Source of the DNA: Sesamum alatum
Lineage: Eukaryota; Streptophyta; Magnoliopsida; Lamiales; Pedaliaceae
Direction of reading: 5' to 3'
Length of the DNA stretch: 64,000 nucleotides
Assembly (NCBI GenBank): GCA_034509735.1
Contig: JACGWO010000006.1
Location: forward strand, 8,137,001 to 8,201,000
Shown: in pieces, positions 20,080-29,784 of the stretch
Position numbering within the stretch: the stretch's first letter is position 1
Layout of the letters: every line of letters begins with the position of its first letter
The notes under the pieces: model-generated
Database searches by the model: none
The model's input: only the letters and a program-made list of their open reading frames with translations
What the model was told of the DNA's origin: nothing
Made by a program: the position numbers and the translations under genes

Positions 20080-20770
20080 CGGGAATAGGAACTACTTTTT
20101 TAATATTTGGAACAGTAAATAGATCACTGGATTCATTTAGACCGATATTAGGAACGGTTCAGGAACGGGAGGTTATCCGTTGCAAGGAGAGGTGTTCCTA
20201 ATAATTAGGAACAGGAGCAGGGCGACCGTTCCATTTTAGGAACGGTTGTTGGCATACAATCATTTTACCGTTCCTAATTACCTGTGTATGTATGAATTTA
20301 TAATTTTTGCATTTGAAACACCTTATAAATTTTTGGAACGGTTATATCAAAAGCAAATCGTGCAATTAGGAACAGTAGTTAGAACATATTTTGGAATTGT
20401 CAGCATAAGTTGCAAATACATTTTAGCACTATTTCTGGAATACGTCTTGGAACGATGGTGTATGCAAGTTAGGAACGGTCACTGGAATACACTTTGACAC
20501 GGTCCTTGGGAGCAGATTTTGTACTCCTAATTTGGAATACGATATTGGACCGATTTTTGGTATTGTATTTAGAACGAAAACCTAACCACGAAAGCATTGA
20601 AGTTGGAATACATGTAGGAACGGTCTATCCATAATTTTGAATTCGTATGTACCCGCTTTTAGGAACGGTTGTCATATAAATTTGGAATGGTTGTTTACCC
20701 GGTAATAGGAATGGTCATTTCTTTTAAACAGTGACACATTGGAACGGTTTGTAAGCGTTCCATGATCGTC
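20080..20770. repeat. Left subterminal repeat cluster of the CACTA element
   Basis: Many copies of TTAGGAACGGT, TTGGAACGGTT and relatives at irregular spacing of roughly 30-60 bp. Such clusters are transposase-accessory-protein binding regions in En/Spm. Confidence 0.85.
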
Positions 20771-21055
20771 GAAAGTACCCTTCCTAAATAATAAATTATT
20801 ATTTTTTATAGTAATAATTATTAACATTAAAATATATATTAAATTATTAATAATATTTTTGAATTTAGTTTTATAATTATTATTTAAATATAAAAAATGC
20901 ATAATTTAGAAATAAAAATTATATTAAATGAGAATATTATTCAATTTATTTACAAAAAAAAGTCCTAAATCTACTCCTCGTCCTCGTCCATCTCGTCAAC
21001 GTCTGAAAGGGGGGTCTCTAGGAGGCCGTGACGGGCCGGCGCTGGAGTGACTGGT

Positions 21056-22542
21056 CTACAGGGCCTTCATCATGCCCATCATGTCCACCATCATCTCCTC
21101 GAGGCAGACTATCTGACCCTCCAGGTTTGGCGAAGGCGGTGGCGGTGGCGTTGGCGCTGGCGGTGGTGATGGCGAGGTAATGGTCTGGCTGAGATCGTGG
21201 GCTTCAGAACCAAGACCAAATACTCGGCCCTTGTTCTTGCCCCCGACCGTAGCCAGCCACATCTCCTGCTCGGTCTGCGCCACCGAGCCCTCTGATTCGG
21301 CCGAAGCATCCCCAGGATTAGGCGTGGCCTGAGACTGGTGATCCTCCAAAATCTTCTGGAACGTCTCCTGTAAAAATAGTTAGAATAAATTAGAATATTT
21401 TCAAACATTGAAAAAAATAAATTAGAATATGAAATGTACAACTTACCGCCACCTCCGCTGCCCTCAGCCCGTTCCAGCCGCCGTCAGCCTTCTTCTTGTA
21501 ACGTCTGGAGAATAACTCCATCTACTTCACTAGCCAGCCGAGCTGCTCCTCTTGTAAAAAGAAATGGGAAAAAGTTATTACAATTTTAATGTAATAATAA
21601 TAAATACTTTAAATAACATTAAACATCTTACCATCTTCCGCTTGTGCATACCGACGGAGACAGAACCCCTGCGGTACACAGTAATAGATGCGGCTGGGTT
21701 GACGGACTGATTCGCCTTGTTTTTCGTGCACTCCTCATTGATCTCCGAAGACTCGCAGTACAGCAGGAGCTGCAGCCAGACCTCGTTCGCCAGCTATAGA
21801 GGCTTCTGCAGCGACTGTCTGGCGAGGACAAACTTCTTCCAGAGGAACTTCCCGGCCTAGATGTGGAAGATCTTGAACATCACCTCGTCGTCGCAGTCCC
21901 ACCAGTACGTCATCTGTATTAAAAATATATATATATATATCAGAACTGAAATTGTTAAAATATTTAAAATAAAAATTTAATTGATAACTGAAATTAACCT
22001 TACCTTCAGGCTCTCAAACCAGAAATGCTGGCGCTCTGGCGGCACCTTACGCAAACTACCCCAAGGGTGGGGATAGTGTTCTCGCACCACCGCGTTGATG
22101 CGCTCGTGTACCTTCCGATCCCTCCTGAAATTATATAATAATTAGTGTGACATAAAAATAATAATTTAAATTACAAAAAAAAAATTAAAAAAATGTAAAT
22201 ATACCTCGCATCGACGAGTGTGATGTATTGGCGCGTGGATGGTGGCGGGAGCGGTGGGGCCGGTGGGGGTAGTGGTGGTGGGGTAGCCCATGGACGGGTC
22301 AAATCTACCGCCGGTGCGGTAGTGGATGGTCCGACACCCTCCTCGGCGGGTGCAGTAGTAGACGGACCGGGCTGTTGATCCGGCGCAGGTAGTGCAGGTG
22401 CCTGCCTTGCCGGTGGTGGTGGTGGTGGGAACACTGCTTCCCCATCCTGGGAAGCAGCACCGGCCGGCGGTATGGCCGGTGAGCCGCGACCGCGGCCACG
22501 ACCACGGCCACCACCTCTAGGTGGGAAATCCCGACCAGACAT
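21056..22542 (-). pseudogene. CACTA-associated Transposase_24 (Ptta/En/Spm plant) gene with in-frame stops
   Basis: Minus-strand exons with GT/AG borders: 22542-22205, 22124-22004, 21913-21632, about 21550-21447 and about 21371-21056. Exon 1 starts MSGRDFPPRGGGRGRGRGRG and is proline-rich. Exon 2 has NAVVREHYPHPWGSLRKVPP and HFWFESLK. Exon 3 has MTYWWDCDDEVMFKIFHI and ends ITVYRRGSVSVGMHKRKM. Exon 5 has EMWLATVGGKNKGRVFGLGS and a proline-rich tail. This matches the accessory protein encoded by many plant CACTA elements. Three stops in exons 3 and 4 (within FHI*AGKF, KPL*LANEV and LVK*MELF) break it. A function in binding the subterminal repeats is likely but not shown. Confidence 0.8.
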
Positions 22543-22859
22543 GATCTATAATTTTTTTAAAAAATATTAGTGGTATGAATTTTTAACAAAATATAAGTAT
22601 CAATTTATTTTTAAGGGAGATACTTTTCTAGATTTTGAAAATTCTCTACTAAGTCCCACAATTAATCTAACAAATGGATACTAAATCCCAAAATTTTAAG
22701 AAATTTTCTACGATGTATACTAAATCCCAAAATCCTTTCATAAAATGTATATTAAATTTTACATATATTTCCTAAAATATATTCTAAATCCGAAAATTTT
22801 ACCCTAAATGTGCACTAAATCCTTCTATTTTTCTATATACTTATACTAAATCCCAAAAT

Positions 22860-23790
22860 TCTTTGGAACGGTTTGATTTATATTACGAGTAAATTTTATT
22901 TTACTAGGAAATTTTAAAAAAATAAAGAAAAAAATTAAAATGCCATAAATATTTTTAAAAATACAGAAAGTATAAAGAATTTTCAGAAATTTTTTTAAAA
23001 ATACACAATTTTACAGAAATTACAGAAAATTCAGAAAATAATTTAAATTTATAGAAAACGACAAATTTTTTTTAAAATTTCAGAGAATCTTCAGAAAATT
23101 CACAAAAAAATTTAAAATTACAGAAATTTTTTTGAAATTTTAAGAATTTTCATAATTTTGAAAATTTATTGAAAAATTCTGATTTTTTTAAATCTATATA
23201 AAATGACATTAAATTTTTTAAAATTACAGAAAAATCATAAAAAAAATTTAAAATTACATAAAATTTTCAGAATTTTCAGAAATTTCTCAAAATTACAAAA
23301 ATTTTGAGAAAATGTAACGAATTTTCAGAAATTTCTTTAAAATTACAGAAAATTTTTAAATTGAAAAAAAAAATCAGAAAGAACATAAAAATTACCAAAT
23401 TTTCAGAAATTTAAAAAGTTAACAAAAACCAAACATGACAATTACAGATTAAAACTTAACAAAAACCAAACATCACCAACAGAAATTGCACAAAAATTAA
23501 CAATAGTCAAATTACAATAAAAATTACAACTACATTACACTAATTAACAGGACTTACAGAAAATACATGACAATTACATATTAATTTCAGCAAATACAGA
23601 AAATTACAGAATAATTACAGAAATTACAGAAAATTACAACTAAATCTCCTAACTAACAAAAATTACAACTAAATCCCCTAATTAACAGAAATTACATAAA
23701 AATCCTTAAATACATAAATTACATAAAAACACCGTAACTATACATAAATTTCAAAAAAATATTATAGAAAAATTTTAATGAAATAAAAAT
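22860..23790. repeat. AT-rich degenerate repeat (CAGAAA/TTTTCAGAAAAT type)
   Basis: About 900 bp made of loosely repeated units such as ATTTTCAGAAATTT, TTACAGAAAATT and AAATTACAACTAAATC. It is non-coding and lies between the accessory gene's 5' end and the GGT-rich block inside the CACTA element. Confidence 0.7.
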
Positions 23791-24060
23791 TAAAGAGGGT
23801 TTTTTCAGACCCTACTTGGTAGTTGAGGCTCACGGACGATGGGCGGCAACGGAGGTGGTGGACGATGGTGGTGGTGGTGCGCATCAGTGGTGGTGGTGGG
23901 CGTCAAGGCGGAGGGTGGTGGTGGGTGGAGGTGAGAGATTTGAGAGAGAGGCGGAGGGTGGTGGTGGGCGTCGAGGTGGAGGGAGAGGCGGCGGAGGTGA
24001 GAGATTGAGAGTGAGAGATAGAGAGGCAGAAAAATGTGAGAAAATCGGCCAAGGGTTTGA
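23791..24060. repeat. GGT/GAG-rich low-complexity block
   Basis: Dense GGTGGTGG and GAGAGGCGGAGG tracts. An open frame exists on each strand, but the composition is simple (Gly/Arg or Pro/Ser rich), so I do not call a gene. It is an abrupt GC-rich island in AT-rich DNA. Confidence 0.5.
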
Positions 24061-25370
24061 TTTATACAAGAATTTTGGAACGATCAACATTGTACCGACC
24101 GTTCCTAAGCCTGGTCCAAATAAGTAAAACGACGACGTTTCAAGACTTAGTACTGAGATTGACCTAAATAGGAACGGCCAGTTAATACGACCCCTGTTAC
24201 TACGACCGTTCCTAAACTCACGATGTCGTTTTGATACTTAGTACTGGTGTTGACCTACGTAGGAACCGTCATTTATTATTTACTGTGTTCATAATACCGT
24301 TCCTAAAAGACAAAACGGCGTCGTTTGCAGACATGGAAATACTAACCGTTCCTATTTCCATCAATTACCATTCCTATATGTATTGCAACGTTTTTTTTTT
24401 ACCTTCTTAGATAATAAATATAAATTTAAAAAAATACGTTCCAAGCACTTATCTGATTGAATAAACGTATACAATAGATGTTTAGAGAATTTAAAAATAT
24501 TTAATAATTTCTAAACAATAGACACACGTTCCAAATATGAAGTATATTTGTATATTTATGTTTGTTAGTAAATTAAGATGTAACTAGCATCCTATATTGT
24601 TGTACTGCAGGCCATAATCAGACCGTCAAAATTCCAATCATACCGTTAGATATGATATAACACACAAAAACTACATTATATGTAGTTTTGAAAAAATTCG
24701 ATGTGCGGATCTCGAGATATCGTATCCGGTTAGTGTTTATCGTAATAAAAACAGATGCATCCTTAAATCTGGGATGCTGGTTGAAAATCAGACCGTTTGA
24801 TATCAATTCATATTCATAATCTCATATGTATTTAAAAATGGTGTCGATCCGGATGACGGATTTTGAGATATCGTCCAAATTAGGCAAAATACACATTATA
24901 GTAACCAAATTTGGAACGGTCGTAATTGCCTTAGGAACGGTCCGTAGCAGTTTGCTCTAGGAACGGTCGTCTTTAAACGAACCACTCCAAAAGTTGATTT
25001 CCTACCAATTTTTCATTGGGCGCCAAAACAAAAAATTGGACCTCTGTTAGGAAAGGTCTCCCAATTGGTATGACCGTTCCTAATTCGAACTTGGAGCCAT
25101 TTTTTCAGTAGGCGCCATTTCAAAAATTGAACCTAGAGTAGGAACGGTCCTATGGTTTCACTGACCGTTCCTAATTTAAATTTCCCTCAATTTTTTTTAA
25201 ATTGCCGCCATATTTTAAAAATTGTACCTGAATTAGGAATGGTCGTAGGAAATGCGGACCGTTCCTAATTCAAATTTCCCCAATTTTTTTTGTTTGGTGC
25301 CTATTTAAAAAGTTGTACCTCTATTAGGAATGGTTGTAGTATATAATGTCCGTTCCAATTTTGAAAATTT
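24061..25370. repeat. Internal GGAACGGT cluster with a four-copy tandem repeat
   Basis: The interior of the CACTA element has a third cluster of the subterminal motif, often in inverted pairs (GGAACGGTC ... GACCGTTCCTAAT). From about 24992 to 25370 it forms four tandem units of roughly 90-100 bp. Each contains a GGCGCCATTT-like box, an AAAATTGNACCT box, AGGAACGGTC, and GACCGTTCCTAATT. Such clusters normally mark element ends, so an internal one suggests an ancient end-to-end fusion or internal rearrangement. Confidence 0.75.
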
Positions 25371-25463
25371 ATTTTGGTTTCTTAAAATAATAAAAATACA
25401 TATATCTAATACAATTTTTACAATAAGGTTTATAAAAAAAATCACAGAAAAAATTCATAAAAT

Positions 25464-26177
25464 TCAATAAGTCTCCTCATCGGACACAGCCTCATCAAAG
25501 CTATCTTCATCTTTGGATTCACTGTCTGGCGAGCGCGATGTCCCTGCTCCATGATCAACGAACAACTGTATTCCCGTTGGGTCATGCAGTTCAAACGTTT
25601 GGTTATCTATTACAACATCTGGATTAGGTACGACTTCATCCATCTGATAGGCGACCTCGGTCCATCGCGAGTCATCGATTACTCTTCGAAGCTTAATTTT
25701 GTAAACAGCTTTCCAGTCGACTTTATCTCTTTTCATGCTCGGGTAATCCGCGTAGTAGACTTGTACTGCTTGTTGAGCCAGTATGAATGGTTCATTCTTT
25801 TGGTAGAGCTTTTTGAAATTGACATCAACGATGTGATAACGAGGGTGTATCTTCATGCCTCTGACCGGATCGACCCAACGACAATTAAACATTACAATGT
25901 GCATTTTAGGAATTAGTGGGTAATCTAGCTGAATTATCTCTTCCAAAATTCCGTAGAAGTCAGAATCCGTGTCTGTATATGATGAGCTTTTCACACAAAC
26001 ACCATAATTCATTGTTGACTTCCTGACATTGTGATGTTCAGTGTGGAAATTGAAGCCATTAACGAAGTAAGACGGGTATGTCGTCACTTCTGCTCTAAGG
26101 CCCCAATAATGCAACTTCAGTAATTCGTCGTTTGTGTGATTCAATTCGGGTTTGACCTGCAATTCATCATATAGCAA
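25464..26177 (-). CDS. DUF4216-domain open frame of the CACTA element (C-terminal part of TNP2-type protein)
   Basis: An uninterrupted 237-aa frame. It has VTTYPSYFVNGFNFHTEHHN near the start, then MFNCRWVDPVRGMKIHPRYH and VNFKKLYQKNEPFILAQQA, then QVYYADYPSMKRDKVDWKAV, and an acidic tail. This is the DUF4216 module usually found at the C-terminus of plant CACTA transposases. Here the catalytic TNP2 part is absent: only about 760 bp remain upstream before the element end, and they are filled with subterminal repeats. The ATG at 26177 may give a stand-alone DUF4216 protein or be accidental. It is intact while the accessory gene is broken. Confidence 0.75.
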   Translation of the reverse strand: MLYDELQVKPELNHTNDELLKLHYWGLRAEVTTYPSYFVNGFNFHTEHHNVRKSTMNYGVCVKSSSYTDTDSDFYGILEEIIQLDYPLIPKMHIVMFNCRWVDPVRGMKIHPRYHIVDVNFKKLYQKNEPFILAQQAVQVYYADYPSMKRDKVDWKAVYKIKLRRVIDDSRWTEVAYQMDEVVPNPDVVIDNQTFELHDPTGIQLFVDHGAGTSRSPDSESKDEDSFDEAVSDEETY

Positions 26178-26289
26178 TTGAAAGTAATTGATATGTTTGA
26201 TTTTCCGTATAAAGAATCAACGGGGAGAGTTACAACAAAATGAGTTGGAGAGTAATTATAAGAACAATGAGAAAGAAGGGGGACATATA

Positions 26290-26930
26290 TATAGAAAATA
26301 TTGGAACGGGCATTGGAATATTATTTGAAACACAAAACTAGCCGTTGAAATATAGCTATTCTTCTAGCTTTAGGAACGGTTGCAGGTACGGTTATAGAAA
26401 CGGTATCTTACCGTTGTAATATAGCCGTTAGGGCATAGTAGGAACGGTATGAGGCACACAAAATACGATCGTTCCTAATTGGAGCACAATTGAGAACGGT
26501 AATTGTAACAATATTGCATTTCCTATATACCCACTATTGGAAACGGTCATTGCATTATATATTTGCTCATGGCGTAAAAGGGTCTCATATAGCACTATAT
26601 ATTGGAACGGTCAAGCAACCGGTCCAAATAGAACCGGTGCTTGGAACACATAAAGGAACGGTCAGTGTTCCAAATGGAGAACCCGTTCCAACTTTCATAC
26701 ATGTGTTCCAAATGGAATACCAAAATATATCTGATCCTTTTTAGGAACGATAATAGGTTTACATATTGGCACACATATGTTGGCACATATATAGGAACAG
26801 TCGTGCCGTTCCTATTCGTTTGTACTACAAGTAACTCGAAGTGATGTCATCAACGGTTTTCCGTTCCACAACAGTTCCACTTACCGTTTCTATTTGGAAC
26901 AGTCGACTATATCCGTTCTAATTCCCGCAT
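26290..26930. repeat. Right subterminal repeat cluster of the CACTA element
   Basis: Repeated AGGAACGGT, TTGGAACGGTC and CCGTTCCAA motifs, in both orientations, up to the right terminus at 26942. Confidence 0.85.
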
Positions 26931-26942
26931 TTTTTTATAGTG

Positions 26943-27245
26943 TTACCACTTAATTAATCTCTATTAGTTAAGCCCAAAGTAAAAAAATATAATTAATTCG
27001 GTCTCTTGGGCCTCCAAATAGGTCCTCTTAAATAATTTCCATAAGTGTAGTCACAGGCAGGCATCGAGGCCTTTTCAAACTCCATTGATGCATTTTGACA
27101 TGTGGTTGTCATAATACCGCACCGCCATCCGCCATCATGAGAATATGTCCAATTTTCTTTTATCTGGTCTAAGTACATGAACCCTTTTGGTTTTATACTT
27201 TTTATCTCGTCCATAGTGTGATTAATTTTTCTAATTAGTATTCAA
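26943..27245 (-). mobile_element. Retroelement-like fragment, right of the CACTA element
   Basis: Together with 19445-20048 this appears to be one older sequence split by the CACTA insertion. No protein domain is seen; the weak minus-strand frame at 26993-27214 is not assigned. Confidence 0.3.
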
Positions 27246-27289
27246 CACTAGCACTCTAATAAAGATCCTTCAATTGCATGTTGTTATAA

Positions 27290-29090
27290 CGATTGTTGAA
27301 ATTGGAACACACATGCCTCAAGTAATAATGGTGCACACCGCGAAGATGAACAAAGTCAGGAATGTCGGCTATTGCTCCAACGAGAGCCTGTGACCGAAGT
27401 AGATCTCGAGAGACCTACTTCTGAATGGGAGGGCTACTGCATGGTATACTTGGGTTTTCGATTTGATGCAACTTCATTTAAAGGTTCACACTTACAGATT
27501 ACTGTGATTGCGAACCACTTATCTAGGGTCGAAATCACTGATTACACACCAATTGATGATGTAAAACAGTATGCACATGCATTGGTATGGCTGTTATTAG
27601 GAGGTGTGAGGTGCCTTGACTCATCCGACAATCTAGCGCCTCAACTATTATCCCCAAAAAATGGAGGATACAGACGCAACTCGAACATACAGTTGGGCTA
27701 GTGTCATACTAACATTTTTATACGATGAATTATGCAATGCAAGTTTCAAAGGCATAGGAAGTATTGGTGACGTGTTGTAGTTGCTACAAGTAAAATTAAC
27801 TTGTTATATTTGTCTATAAATGTTTTTACAACGATACATTTTTTATTAAGATCATATGTTTACTCCCTGCAGATTTGGAGTTGGTCACATATCACTCCAA
27901 TAGCACCCAATATAAGACCATATCGTCTATATCTGGGCCAATACCAAATTGATGCAAATCGTGTCCTCCTAAGACCACCGTATGGTGTAAGGTGGAACGA
28001 CACCTTGAAATTTACAACTACAGTACACCAAACTATTCGAACAAGGCGAGATATACTAGACTGCATGCAGCATGATCGGGGTATGTGAACTCATAGCTTA
28101 AATACATCTACACTAACATTAATTGTACACTAATTTACAACATTGCATTTATTCTAGTTTTGATAGCAACCGTACAACATGAACTTACAATGCATTAGAG
28201 AGTTGCCACCAGAATGTAACCCACAGTTGTGGACGTCAACACGTCCTGTGATATTCTATGCCCTTATGGAAATGCACCATCCCGAACGTGTTCTTCACTA
28301 ATTCAGAATTAGGTAAAATATTCTAGAAATGCCAGATGACCCGGACATGAGCTTGCATTGCATCGTCCGTAAATCACGTATGGGAACATATTGGTACTTG
28401 CAACATATACAATACATTGTTGATGACAAAGACGATATGACACGATTGTGCATCGATCGTCCATACCCAATGGAATAGATGCAGAAGATGGATATGAGGA
28501 ATGATATAATAACATAACACATTGCTTCGTATCATTATCTGCTGAAAGACGTGTACAAAGTGGGTACAAACCTGGAGATGCATCCCTGAGACAAACTATG
28601 GCCCATGAAAATCCAGTACCACAACAGAATGTTCCGGCTACATCCCACAGAAAAAGGAAAAGTCATAGCAGGAGGTCTACTAGTTTAGTTGAAGAAGATA
28701 GTACTAGGGTGGATATAACTGGTCCATTTATAATGCATACATTTCAATTCTTACCTCAAGATGGCTACATGCCTCAACCTCCACAATAAGATAATTGATT
28801 CCAATCGACTACATACATGCGAAGACATACATAAGGTTATTCGTCACAGGTTGTTCTCGATCCTTGTCTTGGCATCACTCAAAGATATTCATTAGGATAT
28901 AATGTTTCACCAATCCAATTTCCATCATTTAGTGCATATCGTGATCAAATAGAGTCGAACTCTACAACATCATCAAGTCGGTTGCACATCCAGGCCAATT
29001 ATGAAGATCAAGAACAAAACGCACTGACGTAAGTGAGGAAAGATGAAGATCTTGACGTCAACGCCAACGACGCACTTGTAGGACTTGCGA
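27290..29090 (+). pseudogene. Plant mobile domain (PMD) remnant, copy 2, 5'-truncated
   Basis: Reads as a diverged relative of the PMD remnant at 14470-16650. It has TSEWEGYCMVYLGFRFDATS, YAHALVWLLLGGVRCLDSSD, then RVLLRPPYGVRWNDTLKFTT and a MEMHHPERVLH-type segment. The last part (28570-29040) is a weak match only. The ERWRxxTHTFH start is missing, and several stops interrupt it (for example after RVLH). It probably derives from a second MULE whose transposase half is gone. Confidence 0.72.
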
Positions 29091-29099
29091 ACATTATTA

Positions 29100-29660
29100 A
29101 AATTTGTAATTATCACTAATTTTATAATATTTTTGTTCTTACATTTTTCTTCTATTTGTATATAATTTTTGAATTTATTAATTATTAAAAAACAATTAAA
29201 TATTTAATATATTTTTATTTATTAACATCTTTTTGTTATAAAAAAATTAAATAAAAAGTTAATAATACTATAATTGAAAACAATAATTATTAATTAATTA
29301 TTAAAATTGAAAATAGTAAATTAAGAATTAATATTTAACCGTATTAATAATTATAATAAAATAATGCTTAAATTATAAAAAACATGAAAAATTGGTGGAG
29401 TCGTTGACCCAATAACTCCGGCTAAAATTTAAAAAAAAAAAACCTTGCATGAGATGTTAGTACAATTTTCTTTTTTCTTTTGTAAAAAAAAGAGTGAGTC
29501 ACTTTAATTGTGCAAGACTACCCAAAAATGGGGTATCTTGCAAATTTTGTTTTTATAATAAAAATATAAATTAGCCTGCTCCCGTCTATGGTAGATTTTC
29601 GAGAAATTATAATTAGGGGTCAATCTGAACAAAATTAGAACTGAAAGGACTAATTTAGGC
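29100..29660. other. AT-rich intergenic region upstream of SKI3
   Basis: No gene seen. A segment near 29385-29440 (AAAATTGGTGGAGTCGTTGA, then CCCAATAACTCCGGC) loosely recalls the inner part of the MULE terminal repeat (AAAATTGGTGAAGTCGAAC). It may be the decayed right end of the second PMD element. The SKI3 promoter must lie here or up to 29784. Confidence 0.4.
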
Positions 29661-29784
29661 AAAAGCAAAAACTTGAAGGGCACTATTGAAATATTTTCTG
29701 GAAGCTCTTTTCCTAAAGGAACACCCTTCGTCATACTTCACCACGACTTAGAGCATTCAGCAGTTGCACAAACTAGGTTCATAC

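Larger units (their letters stand above)
20049..26942 (-). mobile_element. CACTA (En/Spm-type) DNA transposon, transposase core missing
   Basis: The left end reads CACTACAAAAAAAAAAATAC and the right end in reverse CACTATAAAAAAATGCGGG. The element is 6.9 kb. The 3-bp flanks are TAA and TTA, so the target duplication is imperfect. Subterminal clusters of GGAACGGT-like motifs fill 20080-20770 and 26290-26930, with a third cluster in the interior (24060-25370). It carries a Transposase_24-type gene with stops (21056-22542) and a DUF4216 open frame (25464-26177), both on the minus strand. The TNP2 catalytic domain that normally precedes DUF4216 is absent. Confidence 0.88.

Noticed and set aside
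21056..21441. An overlapping arginine-rich minus-strand frame across the accessory gene
   Set aside because: It is an alternative frame of the Transposase_24 exon 5; the family motif GKNKGRVFGLGS is in the other frame.
23816..24127. Gly/Arg-rich open frame
   Set aside because: Simple-sequence composition with frames open on both strands; no domain.
20049..26942. A complete autonomous CACTA transposon
   Set aside because: The TNP2 catalytic region is absent and the accessory gene has stops.
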